From assembly GCA_023525715.1 (NCBI GenBank), contig CM042013.1, positions 73,555,994-73,619,993 on the forward strand: a stretch of 64,000 nucleotides of DNA. The letters are read 5' to 3'. Below are positions 34,129 to 44,679 of the stretch, piece after piece (positions within the stretch are counted from its first letter, which is position 1; each line of letters starts with the position of its first letter). The DNA comes from Cichorium intybus (Eukaryota > Streptophyta > Magnoliopsida > Asterales > Asteraceae). Below the pieces are notes generated by a model. That model saw only the letters and a program-made list of their open reading frames with translations. It did no database searches and had not been told where the DNA came from. The position numbers were made by a program, and so were the translations under genes.

Positions 34129-34500
34129 AGAAATAGAGTAGTGTTCATGGCTGCATTTTGGTGGCAGACCACTAGGAATCTCGAACACATCATTGAAATC
34201 AGTCAATATGTTATGAACTACAACAGGAATGATGGTCTGCCCTTCTGGTTCCTTTCTGCAAGATTCATCTGCACTAAAAATCCATCTTTTTCATATTGTA
34301 TGGTTTTTGAAGCGAAATAGAGTGTTCATGGCTGCGTTTTGGTGGCAGACCACTAGGCATCTCGAACACATCATTGAAATCAGCCAATATGTTCTGAACC
34401 ACAGCGGGAATGATGGTCTGGCCTTCTGGTTCCTTTCAGCAAGATTCATCTGCACTAAAAATCCATCTTTTTCATATTTTGTATGGTTTTATATATTGTT
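34129..34500. repeat. 181-bp tandem duplication in the gypsy remnant
   Basis: Two copies with 181-bp spacing (landmark gctgc at 34150 and 34331), both containing ttggtggcagaccactagg and aatgatggtctg. A few substitutions separate them. Confidence 0.85.
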
Positions 34501-36101
34501 TTGCAGGATACAAGTGTTTTCGATAATCCGAGATCTCCCTAGATAGTGACCCAGCGGTCCGAGAACTGCATGTGCAACTCCTTCTAATTAACTGTCACGT
34601 CTCCTAGTGTCTCGAGCCATTTGATCCCCAGAATCATATCAGTCCTGCCAAGTTCTAAGAGAAAGAACTCCTCAACCACCTAGAGTTTTGGTAGCGTAAG
34701 GATGACACCTTTCCAAGTCCCCCAACTTCGTTCCATCATGCCATTACCCAGCTTCACATTAACCGTAGCATTACCAGTAACTTCCAGACCGATTTTTTCC
34801 ACCACCTGTTTAGAAACAAAGTTGTGGGTGGCCCCACTATCCATTAGCACCACTACCACGGTACTGCCAATGTTACCTTCTATGTTCATTGTTTTAGGTG
34901 GTGTTAGCCTGCTAATTGAGTTCAAGGAAACTTCGACCATATCGAGGTGAGCATGGTCCTCAGCGTCCCTCCTCTTCCGCGTCGCTGCCCTCCTCATCAA
35001 CAAGCAATACCTACAGGTTTTGCTCGGGCATCTATGTCATTTGTGAGAATTTCTCGTCACATCTAAAACAAATCCCCTTAGCTGGTTTTTCAGCTAAATC
35101 TGCCTCTGTCAACCGCTTAAATTGACCACCCGTTCCACTGCTATAATTTTTCTTGTCGCTAAAGTTTGATGTTGCTGATGTATAGTTTGGTTTTGTTGTT
35201 CCGACACTCCCACCCTTAGGTGAGTATGAACCACCTCCTATCTTAGCACCTCCAACAGACTTGTTTTTATCCATCTTCACAGCGACCCTCATGGCTCGGG
35301 CTAGGGTTTCTGGCTCCATTACCCTGATTGTAGAACGAAGATCCGGTTTTAGCCCTTTTATGAATGTGCTCTCCAAAACCTTTTCTGGAAGGTCGAGAAG
35401 TTGACCCGCCAAACTCTCGAACTTGTTCACGTACTCACGAACAGTTCCCTCCTATTAAATGTTCAGGAATTGTTCGTATACACTTCTTTCCTGTGATGCC
35501 TAAAAACGATCTAGAAGTTTTCTTTTAAATCCCTCCCATGAACGGAACGGGGTTCTGGCTTCGTTCAAACGATACCAAGACTACGTTGCCCCTTCCATGC
35601 AAATGGAGGCTGCCCTTAATTGGGCCTTCTCGTCGATCCCTTGAATTTCAAAATACCGCTTTGCTTGGTAAATCCAGCCGTGTGCGTCCTCACCACCGAA
35701 CACCGACATCTTCAATTTGCGCAAGTCACGTAGAGGGTCTTTAACATTCCCTATCGAACCATTCCTTTTGGACCCCATGGACTCGTCATCATCCTCCTCT
35801 GAAGAAGAATCATACTTCGGCTCCTTTTTTTCTTCTTCCCACCGGTACCCGAGTCGGCTTGCTGATCGCCCTCATCACTTCCTCGAACTGCATCGCGATT
35901 TCAATGCGGTTGGCCTCAGCCTCCTGTCGCATCCTTACTAGGCTGTCTTCCAGCATGATGATCCGATCATTGTTGATGAGCTTCCCAAACATGGTGCAGA
36001 ACCAAAGTTACCACGTTAACAGTAATTTCGACGAATAGTAACCACGTGAACAGTGATTCCGGTGAACAGTGTTGCGCCAAAATCGCGCTCTGACACCAAT
36101 T

Positions 36102-36380
36102 TGATACGACCTGTTATTCGAGACACATTCGAGACACAGGGTTTCTCCAAAACAGAGTAAAACTCTTTATTTCTTATTGCATAAAAAATCCCAGAAACGC
36201 CAAGGAGGCTACTTAAATAGTTTCTCGCACAAAAACCCTACTTACCAAAATAAAAGATAACTCCTGACAGGAAACAAATCAAATCTAAAGCAAATCAAAT
36301 AAAATAAGAAATCTCTTCCTTAAGTGCGTCTCCTGTATACTTTACCAAAACGCCCTTGGGTCTCCCTGGCAGTCGTATCA
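36102..36380 (-). repeat. 5' LTR (279 bp) of the minus-strand gypsy element
   Basis: On the minus strand reads TGATACGACTGCC ... GGTCGTATCA, with TGATACGAC/GTCGTATCA as inverted ends, next to the primer site at about 36086-36100. No matching 3' LTR was found. Confidence 0.7.
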
Positions 36381-37775
36381 ATACACACATGTGAGATATG
36401 CCGTTTTCTTCATTTTGCTCAACATATAATGAGTATGAATTTTCAGTGCATAGAATATTGCTCTTAAGGCTTCATCTTTTACACGAGATAGTAGACTGGT
36501 TGACACTACTCAACTTGAAGTCGATAGAACCAATCAAGCTTCCACAGGTTGTTTTCAAGGATGAGAATCAAGAGCCCATTCATGTCTTTTGCACATACAA
36601 TGATAAAAAACAAGTCCATGTCCAACCTGTATGAGCCAGACTAAAAGTTACAACTATCTAATTGACTTCTAATTGACTTTGGTTACAATCTTAGTTCAAT
36701 GCACGTAAACACAATACAATGCAATCAACTACTAACAAATGGGGGCTAAAAGATACACAAGGGAATCATCAAATCATGATCATGGGAAAATGTGAAAATA
36801 ACCTACAATAATGTAGTAAAACTAAATATAAATACAAACCCAAGGGAAACTAATAAAATCTAAGCTTTCAAGCTTTTAATAAAATTACTGTCAGCAATCA
36901 ATAAAGGAAATCTATTTCAACACACAAACAAAATTTACAACTACGACAAAACCCTATAATCTAATTTCTTTAACTGCTTCCAAAAATCAAAAAGTCCAAA
37001 TTAATCATATAAAGTAATTAAAAAACACCACATAAGCAACGTTCTGAAAAGAAATAGGCATTGGTGTTGGATGGTATGCTTCAATTTTTCGATATTCAGT
37101 CTAATCCCAATCACCCGTTTGAGTGTTGCTAACCAGAAGCTGCACTCATCCCGGTCACAGTCATAAGACCCACCTATACAACCACAATAAAAACAACCAC
37201 TTGTTTTAGATGTGAAGGGTGTTCACGTCTTTTACATAGATGAGAGATCAAGAGCGTGTCCTTGTCCCACCTCATCTACTTAAATTGATGGGAAAAATAT
37301 TGTAATTTTTGTCTCCTGGTCCCAGACGAATATCTTAATTCATTTATTTTGACTGACATTGAGGCTGCATTTGTTACAGGGAACACATTGGACAGGACAA
37401 GCCATTTGGGTGGGATAACAGCACTCAAACGCACCTATACAACCACAACAAAAACAACCATCTACTTTATTTGATGGGAAAGATAACAACTTTTGTCCCA
37501 TTGACATTAGTCGCCGTCCCAGTCCAATGTAGGCCAAACACGGTACAAAACCATCGGTTTTGTCTTGTCATCACTTGTGGAACAAATGCGGTCCGGTCCA
37601 AAACTGTGTGTTCCACAAAACTTAACAGCTATTTTACATGATCAGGACTAGAAGGACATTCATGTCTTCTACACAGACCAGAGATAGAGATTGCAATTTT
37701 TGTCTCATTGACGTGGGTCCTGGTCCAAAACCGTTTGTTCGGGCCTGATGGTTTTTGAGTGTGAAGGAATAGTAC
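36381..37775. other. Unassigned interval
   Basis: No supported gene. Diverged copies of a phrase resembling ttcatgtcttctacacagac plus caatttttgtct recur around 37215-37310, 37450-37500 and 37655-37715, suggesting an old local repeat. Small open readings here have no recognisable domain. Confidence 0.35.
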
Positions 37776-38014
37776 CTGGATTTTGAGGGCAGTAGGGAAA
37801 TCACCAGAATTTAATGCTTGACAGAGCTGAAGAAGCTTTTTCAGCAGCATTTTTTTAAATATAAGCATTGTCTATTCCACAAACAAAGCACCAAGTTTCT
37901 TTGGGTTATCATTGATTTCCTGCTTCTTAGCTGGAACTGCACGTGAACCTCCAAGGGCTTCTGATGTCTCGTTACACAGTCTAGTCAATGTTCCAATAAC
38001 AGCCCTTTGCTGAG
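37776..38014 (-). pseudogene. Single exon of a SEC31-like COPII coat gene, broken
   Basis: Minus strand, acceptor TTACAG before 38014 and donor CCAG/GTACT after 37776. Reads AQQRAVIGTLTRLCNETSEA, then LGGSRAVPAKKQEINDNPKK and LGALFVE, then a stop, and in another frame LLQLCQALNSGDFPTALKIQ. This is the conserved C-terminal region of plant SEC31 (outer COPII coat), as I recall it. The middle segment is altered and frameshifted. Intact splice signals indicate a genomic copy, not a reverse-transcribed one. No neighbouring SEC31 exons were found, so it is an isolated captured or left-over exon. Confidence 0.65.
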
Positions 38015-38099
38015 CTGTAACACAAAGCATCAAAACATTTCTATTAGCCAACACTCTAAACCCAATTAAAGCATTTTCCGTTTTTCCTTTCAACTTATT

Positions 38100-38750
38100 C
38101 TCATTTTATCACATTGTAATTTGATAAAAAAATCTACTGAATTATAGCGTTGTACTTTCAATTTCTTCTCTTATCATGAATGACAATATACATTGAAAAA
38201 ACTATTCAATGGTAGCAAGTAAGGCTTGCTTTGTATTTGACTGACATTGCTATAGATAGCAAGATTTTTCAAGGTATAATGTTGATGAAATGAAAGTAGG
38301 ATGCTATAATAAACAAACAAATGAAAGTGTTTTACTATTTCCTGCATTTAACCCTTTTCTTATGGGCTAGATGCAAGAAGTAACAACATACTTATATTTA
38401 TTTATTTATCATATCATCTTACTTCTATTTCGTTTTATTACGGAATTGTGCTTTCAAGCTTTTTCTATTAACATAGTGCACTTAGAAATTTCTAAACAAT
38501 TATAGCATTGTACTTCACTTTTTTTTCTTGTACGGACGCTGTACTTCGAGAAATCTAGTGAATTGTAGTAGTGGACATTACTTGGTATTTGGATAACATT
38601 GTTAAAACTAAGTAAACTTTTTTACGTACAATGTTGTGATAGGAAAAGATGATTTAGGATATGCTATAACAAACGAACAAAATGGAAATACGTTGCTATA
38701 TCTTGCATTTAACTCTCTTTCTTATCGACAATCCACAAAGAAATTGAAAA
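38100..38750 (-). pseudogene. Two relics of TNL intron 2 sequence
   Basis: Sequence around 38110-38370 and 38440-38720 repeats phrases of intron 2 from genes A and B (tgctttgtatttg..acattg, gctataataaacaaacaaatgaaag, cctgcatttaacc). The adjoining NB-ARC or LRR exons are missing. These are remnants of one or two further TNL copies in the same orientation as gene B. Confidence 0.5.
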
Positions 38751-39815
38751 ACAGATAGGGAACATAACAAGAGGTGTCAGAGCCTCGGTACCACTGTTGG
38801 GTTCCATTTTTCCTAACCCCATTCTTTGCATTCCGGTATTATTAATAGGCATGAACCCACTTATGCGGGTGGCGTTACCATGTCCTCAGGTAACTCCGGC
38901 CCGGTGGTGGAAACTACAAAAGATAGGACCGGGCTCCCTGGCTCGGGCAGTCCACCTTGATAACTCGAGTGGGCAGTCACCTAACAATGTAGGAACGAAA
39001 TGAATTTTTATATGAACTTCTTAGATTATATGTAAATGCAAGTTATAGTTTCAACGCTATTCTATACATTATTAATATTAGTATTTTTGCATTCAAATGG
39101 AATGAACCAATCAACCATTCCATCCCTTCTCCGGTTTCCCATCATACCAACCACTATTGCACATACATGACATTACTGAGAACCCAATGTGGAGGCCTGG
39201 TGGTGTGCTCCTTATCAGAAGGATAAGAGCTTTGCATGTAAACAATTTGAAAACCTATTTTGGCATGTTTTGATCTGGCCATTTCCATGGTTAAATATCC
39301 ATTAATTTTGTTGAATATTCAATTGTGTGTGCCTTTTACTCATGTGATAAGGGAAAGGCTTGGGTGTAAAACATTTACCTCATGTGCACCACCATGTATG
39401 TCAAACTTCCTTTGGGATAGAGGTCTAAAACGCACCTCCTCCTCTGATGAAAACATATAAAAAGTTAACACGTTAATTATCACTGACATACATCTATTGG
39501 ATTGATCCATAAAAGAAATTTTAAAATACAACTTTGATTTTGTATAAATCATAGAAATAAACTCTTATTTTAGAGGTCAATAAAGCCAGTAATAAATCGG
39601 TTGATTTGACTCATGATCCATCTATTTAAGATAATTAAGTCATGATCCATCTTTTTAAAGAAGTTGGGTCATGATGGATCCATTTAAGATAAATAAGTAT
39701 TTCTGCTATACAAAATCCATGTATGATATTAGTTGTTGGTTGTATGATTCCCACTATGTTCTTGGTGCACAAATCGTGCATAAAGACTACTACATAAGAG
39801 GAGACAAAATAAAAT
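38751..39815. other. 3' flank of gene B, unassigned
   Basis: No gene recognised. 39590-39690 contains three short repeats around catgatccatct/tttaa. The 3' untranslated region of gene B probably lies in 39500-39815; no polyadenylation site could be fixed. Confidence 0.35.
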
Positions 39816-40451
39816 CTAATAGCAATGACATCTACCTTCATAAAAGAAGTCGTCTCCAACGAATGAACAATCGAATAATATTTCAGAGCCGGGATGCATA
39901 AATCGCAAATAGTTTAAGAAGTATTCTCCTGTTGATGTTTGAAATGCAGTAAGATCTCCACCAATGATGTGATTCCATGACTTGTAATAAACCAACACAT
40001 CTTCTTCATCTGTTTCTCCATCATCATACACATAACTCACCCCACACTCCTTTATAAGTCCAGGGTCCTTTCTTGAAAACATAGTACCCAAAGTAATGGT
40101 AGTAATGGTGACCTGGTCACCACCTTCCATCTCATTCATTCTAAACATCCAATGGCTTAACAATACTGCAGAATCTCCACCTACATCGGCTCTGCCAGAA
40201 TAATGAAGGTATATCCAGATACGGTTCTTTGTTATATTGCTAATTTTGATTATCGGAAAATACAGAAAATCATCATCTTCATCAACAAGCCTTTCATTCT
40301 GAAATACACAGCAGAAATTGAATCCCGTGAGGATGTTAGGAGATGATGGGATGGTAAATGATATTGATGGCCCCATGTTTCTATATGTAATACAATTTGG
40401 CATTTCTCCACCTCCATAATATGTGCTGAATATTCCAAACTCATAATACAT
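39816..40451 (-). CDS. C-terminal post-LRR (C-JID-type) exon of gene B
   Basis: Acceptor TTGACAG precedes MYYEFGIFSTYYGGGEMP. GPSISFTIPSSPNILTGFNF and similar beta-strand-rich segments match the C-terminal jelly-roll/Ig-like domain that follows LRRs in TNLs and helps bind effectors. About 211 residues to the stop at 39816. The same exon survives as a broken copy at 53284-53906. Confidence 0.85.
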   Translation of the reverse strand: MYYEFGIFSTYYGGGEMPNCITYRNMGPSISFTIPSSPNILTGFNFCCVFQNERLVDEDDDFLYFPIIKISNITKNRIWIYLHYSGRADVGGDSAVLLSHWMFRMNEMEGGDQVTITTITLGTMFSRKDPGLIKECGVSYVYDDGETDEEDVLVYYKSWNHIIGGDLTAFQTSTGEYFLNYLRFMHPGSEILFDCSFVGDDFFYEGRCHCY

Positions 40452-43400
40452 CTGTCAAATACAACCAACTTAAATAAATACCCATACATTATATGTACAT
40501 ACATGTTTAAACAAAGAGATAGAGTTAACTAAATCAAACCTGGATTTCAAAATTCTCATATCCTCTATCCATATAAAACGTTTTCACACGTTTTTCCTTA
40601 AGGAGGTCTAAGTCTAGCATAGTCCAGCCCAAACTATGCAATACCTTTTCCTCGACACCCGCCAACGGTTGGATTTTGACCATGCCTTCAAATTCAAATG
40701 ACGAAGGTGCTAGCATATTCATCTGTATATCAAATTCGAGTGTGGACATTTTTGGATCAAATACAACTTTTCGTAGCAAACACTTATTTCCAGAGTAGAT
40801 GTCCAACCATCTTAGTGTATGTGGAGGATGCTCGACCGACACCACCATATTACAATTAAACATCTCAAGTTTCTCAAGCCTAGGAAGGCTTCTTACACAG
40901 TCAGGCATGGAAACAATTGGATTGCCATCTAAACATAATTCCTCTAACATGGATAACCAACTGAAGTCCGCTGGAAAGGATTCAGTGGACAAATTGTTAT
41001 TTGCAAGTGACAACCGTACCAAAGATCTTGGCCATGAAATTGCAAAGACCTTTAAGTCTCTTGGTATAGTCTTCGCAATGGTGGAGGAAGACGATTTTGT
41101 GTGTATGTCAATGTTGTTAGCCTTGACTATTTCTGGAGAATCCATATCCTTAATCTCGATTTGAGAGTCACCAAGGTTACAACCAATTAGCAATAGCGTT
41201 TTAACCTTGTTTAACATGCGCATCGTTCTTGGAAGTTTTTCAAGCTTGTTACAGTAGCTCAGATCAATGAAAACAAGTTCAACACAATGCTCAATTGATT
41301 CAGAAACATCAAGCAACCCAATGCAATTTGCAAGTATTAACCTCTCAAGTGCAGGGAGTTCGTTAAAGCTACCCAAACTACGAAGTTGTTCACAGAAACT
41401 TAAATTAAGAATCTTCAATGATCCAAGCAACCTTCTGTCTTTTGAGCATGATTCCTGTTGAAATTAGACAAGTTAGAATAGTAGTTAACTTAACTAACTC
41501 AACCTGGAAGAATAAAAATGGAGAGAAGTTACCTTTAGCCTAATATCAAGTGGTTGTGGATTATTATAACAAATACCAAATGATTCAATTTTGCTATATG
41601 ACATGTCTAGAGCAACTAGATTCTCCATCGGTAAATCTAAAGGTATAGACTTCAAAGGGAACCCATGCATACACAGCCATCTTAACTCTTCTGGAAAATT
41701 CTCATAAGACCCACTAATTTGCACAAAATTAAGTTGTAACAACATTAGATTATCCATGTTACTCAATGCTTCTGTTTTCAACTTAACTGATCCACGCAAC
41801 TTCTCTTCCTCAAGCATTCGCATGTCAAGGACAAGGCCTTGAAGATTTCTCTTACCCTAAAAAGGATGCAATAGAAAAAATACATTTAATATGGTTCTAT
41901 AGAGAATTAGAAATACTTGGAACATGCATAATATTATAAGTGCAGTGCAAGAAATAACAATGTAGTTTCAATTATTTTTTGTAACATAGAATCCTACCTT
42001 CATTCATATATATTACAACATTATACCTTTAATTTTTACTTAGTAAAATATTAAATTTTAAAAACCTACCACCGTATTCCCAATTTTTCAATTAGGATAT
42101 TATATGACAGAAAAATCTACCCTATAATAGCAGTGAAAAATGCTTTGTATTTGGATGACATTGCATAACTTCGTAAATTCTTCAAAGAGCAATATTGTAA
42201 TAAAAACAAATGAAAGTAGAATGTTCCAAAACAAATCAAATGAATTACAATGTTGCTTCTTGCATTTAACCCTACTACTAACAAGCATACACGGTCTCTT
42301 ACCTTTTTTTGTTTCAACACTTTCAATGACTCCTCATGACGCCATAATCGACTTCGCTTCCATGGTTTGTGAGGTGATTCTTGATGTACAATGGATCTTC
42401 CCATATTTTGAAGCAATTGATGCATCACCAATTCGTTATTCCATCCGATACTAAGCAGACATCTTTGAGTGAGATTCGTGATCCCAGATCTTGTGTTTAC
42501 ATCACATGCCTTTAATATCGTTTCAGTAACATCTCTATCTGTTCCGACAAAAAAACAAGCAATGTGCTTAAACAATTCCTTATCATTTTCTGATTGCAAC
42601 GAGTCAAAGCTCTTTCTCAGTACATTATCTACAGGAGAACCACTTCCTTTCTTTAGCTGTTCTATACAATCTTCCCAATAAGCTACATCTTGATTATACA
42701 GAGCCTTGCCCAAAACTTCAAGAGCTAGTGGATGTCCTTCACAATACTTCACATACTTTTCTGTCACCTCTTCATAACTTACCTTGGGATTTTTAGACAT
42801 GAATGCATGGAAACACAAGAGTTTTCGTGATGCATTCTCATGTAAGACTTGAAGGAAGTGTTTTGCATGCTTGGGTTTAACGTTCTGTTTGAATAGTGCA
42901 CAACTCTCTGTCAACCATGTGCATTTTGTAGTTATTATGATTTTGCTTCCCAAATGAAAACCTTTGCTTCCAAGTAATGCGTCCAACTGGTCAAGACTAT
43001 CAATATCATCAAGAACTAGAAACACCTTTCTACGACCTACTGCATTCTCTATCATCGAGGTGTATATAGAAACATCATGAACTTGGATTGAACTTGTTTT
43101 TGAAATGTCGTCACAAAGTTGTTTTTGTAACTCAAGCAACCCACTAAATTTTTCATCACATCTCCTACTGATATTTCCAATAAAGCTGCTTGTCTCGAAT
43201 TCACGAAAATGTAATCCATAGATATATTTGGCTAAAGATGTCTTCCCAATGCCGTCCATACCCAAAATAGTGAGTATGTCTGTTGTATGTGAGGATGCAT
43301 CTTTCAACCATGAAGTGACAAATTGAATGGAATCCTTCTTTCCAATAAGGAGTGGCAAAGGAATCTTTAAGGGTATATGTAATCTACGGTAGATGTCCTT

Positions 43401-44679
43401 GACAATTTCTTCAATGAATTCCATCTCTAACCTGAAACTTGATTTTAATAAGAAGTACAAACAAAATCCACAAAACTAACAAACTAGATCTGGAGATCTA
43501 ATTTATCCAAATACCCAAAATCAAAATTACATCATATTAAGCTATTAGTTTTGATTATATTTTTAACATCAAACATATATCATATTTTCACTTCTAAGTT
43601 CTAACCATATGAGCATCTAATGGGCAACTAAATTTCATTATGTTTCTACAATACCATCAAACCTAGATATCAATGTGGTTTTGTATGAATCTGAACAAAA
43701 TATCATGAAATAGTAATATTTTGACCTTTACTATTTACAACTAAGAGAATTATTTATTATAATAAAGGGCGATATGGTTTTTAGATAGTTTGATATAATT
43801 AATAGCGGACACATAGCAAATCATTCAACTTTTGGATTATTAATAGAAGCATATAAAAATAATTAGAATGAGTTATTTAAATGAAATGACATGGCAAATG
43901 CATAGCTGAGATTTAAAACTTATTTGGATGGTTATCTCTATGAATTAATTTACGATCAGATAATTGAAAACATAGAATTTTTTTTTTTTGCATCCTCTTT
44001 ATGCAATTTAAATACATCAAAAAAATATGTATATTCGACGATATTGAAGACTCTTATTCAAATGCACAAGGAGAAGATGATACTGATATTCCATACATGG
44101 ATCAAACAAAATTGAAGAAGTTTAGAGATAAGAGTAAAAAAGTGGTTACCTGCCTTTTACGTCCTTCCCTTTCAGATTGGCAACTTCTTCAAGCGCTTTA
44201 GTCCATCGATCAATCTTTTTATCCCATTTACTTTTCTTATTTTCATTTGTCTCCACCTCCATCTTTTGTCTATGCTCAGCCATTGCATCTCCAAAACTAC
44301 TTTCTTGCTTCCTAACATGAGTGGGCTCAACATGATAAAAGACAGGGATAACAATTTGGTTGGATTTCTTACGTTGCTTAAGGATCAATACCAATTCATC
44401 AAGGCACCATGACGAATTAGCATAATTCTTAGACAACACGATGATAGAAGACCTAGATGCTTTAATAGCACTCTTCAATTCCGGTTTAAGATCTTCCCCG
44501 GTTTCAATCTCTTCATCATCCAAGAAAGTTGTGATATTGGCATCCATGAGGGCCTTATAAAGGTAAGCCGTGAAATTATTACGAGTGTCGAGACCTCTAA
44601 AACTTAAAAATACATCAAATTTATGACCGTGAGTTGATGAAGGTGAAGATCCTTCTGAAAGTTCAGAGAGAACAACCAT
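39816..44679 (-). CDS. TNL gene B: TIR-NB-ARC-LRR immune receptor, five exons, apparently intact
   Basis: Exons 44150-44679, 42303-43431, 41533-41856, 40540-41454 and 39816-40451 join with GT..AG borders and consistent phases into 1178 codons (1177 aa). The start is the MVVLSELSEGS methionine shared by all four TIR exons here. Domains: TIR about 20-165 with SFRGLDTR and WCLDEL (Glu about 95); NB-ARC about 200-520 with P-loop GMDGIGKTS (234-242), LVLDDID, GHPLAL and MHQ (513-515); LRR about 560-950; C-terminal post-LRR domain 967-1177. It is an intracellular pathogen sensor by family. No stop or frameshift was seen. Unusual: D and S in the P-loop and MHQ for MHD. The last exon may instead splice at a GTAGAT after YEG near 39832. 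Confidence 0.87.
40540..41454 (-). CDS. LRR exon of gene B
   Basis: 305 codons with leucine-rich repeats such as LGSLKILNLSFCEQL, LPALERLILANCIGL, LVFIDLSYCNKLEKLP, LVRLSLANNNLS, LEELCLDGNPIVSMP and LPRLEKLEMFNC, ending YENFEIQ at a GTTTGA donor. The repeat number is small and no island domain is evident. This surface normally sets recognition specificity. Confidence 0.87.
41533..41856 (-). CDS. First LRR-block exon of gene B
   Basis: 108 codons, phase 0, beginning GKRNLQGLVLDMRMLEEEK and containing LRWLCMHGFPLKSIPLDL and ENLVALDMSYSKIESF. Clean acceptor (TTTTAG) and donor (GTAACT). Confidence 0.88.
42303..43431 (-). CDS. NB-ARC exon of gene B
   Basis: 1129-nt exon, TTTCAG acceptor and GTAAGA donor. 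It has GMDGIGKTSLAKYIYG, RKVFLVLDDIDSLDQLDALL, GSKIIITTKCTWL, GHPLALEVLGKAL, ELFKHIACFFVGTDRD and VMHQLLQNMGR in order. The glycine at the third P-loop position of the usual GMGGIGKTT is aspartate, and the final T is S; lysine 240 and the following threonine, which contact phosphate, remain. Ends VLKQKK at a donor preceded by A7G. Confidence 0.9.
44150..44679 (-). CDS. TIR exon of gene B
   Basis: 176 codons plus two bases, ending DLKGKDVKGR at a GTAACC donor. KFDVFLSFRGLDTRNNF, FLDDEEIETGEDL, VLSKNYANSSWCLDEL and FYHVEPTHVRKQESSFGDAM are all in one frame. The TIR domain of this class cleaves NAD+ after receptor assembly; the WCLDEL glutamate is the residue expected to be catalytic. Confidence 0.9.

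Larger units (their letters stand above)
32805..36380 (-). pseudogene. Decayed Ty3/gypsy element, minus strand
   Basis: Order on the minus strand: 5' LTR 36380-36102, primer site TTGGTGTCAGAGC, gag N-terminus (35778-35581, LKMSVFGGEDAHGWIYQAKR), gag C-terminus (35430-35032, with CFRCDEKF from the zinc knuckle), protease (35003-34680, LMDSGATHNFVSKQ), RT start (33983, WRFCVDYRALKKSTILDKFP), RNase H (33595, HDKENSLADALSRK), integrase H2C2 (33350-33099, HGSWVGGHSGVHKT, CDVCQHQK) and integrase core traces (33060-32970, VIVDRLSKYAH). RT jumps directly into RNase H (FFQIVLETDASGYG), so its catalytic centre is deleted. Inactive. Confidence 0.85.

Noticed and set aside
37205..37735. Diverged repeated phrases considered as a tandem gene family or satellite
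   Set aside because: Copies are too divergent and irregular to define a unit by eye.
38797..39003. Short ORF with GC-richer sequence near 38800-39000
   Set aside because: No recognisable domain; a gaggtgtcagagcctcggtac phrase hints at a transposon primer site but no boundary supports it.
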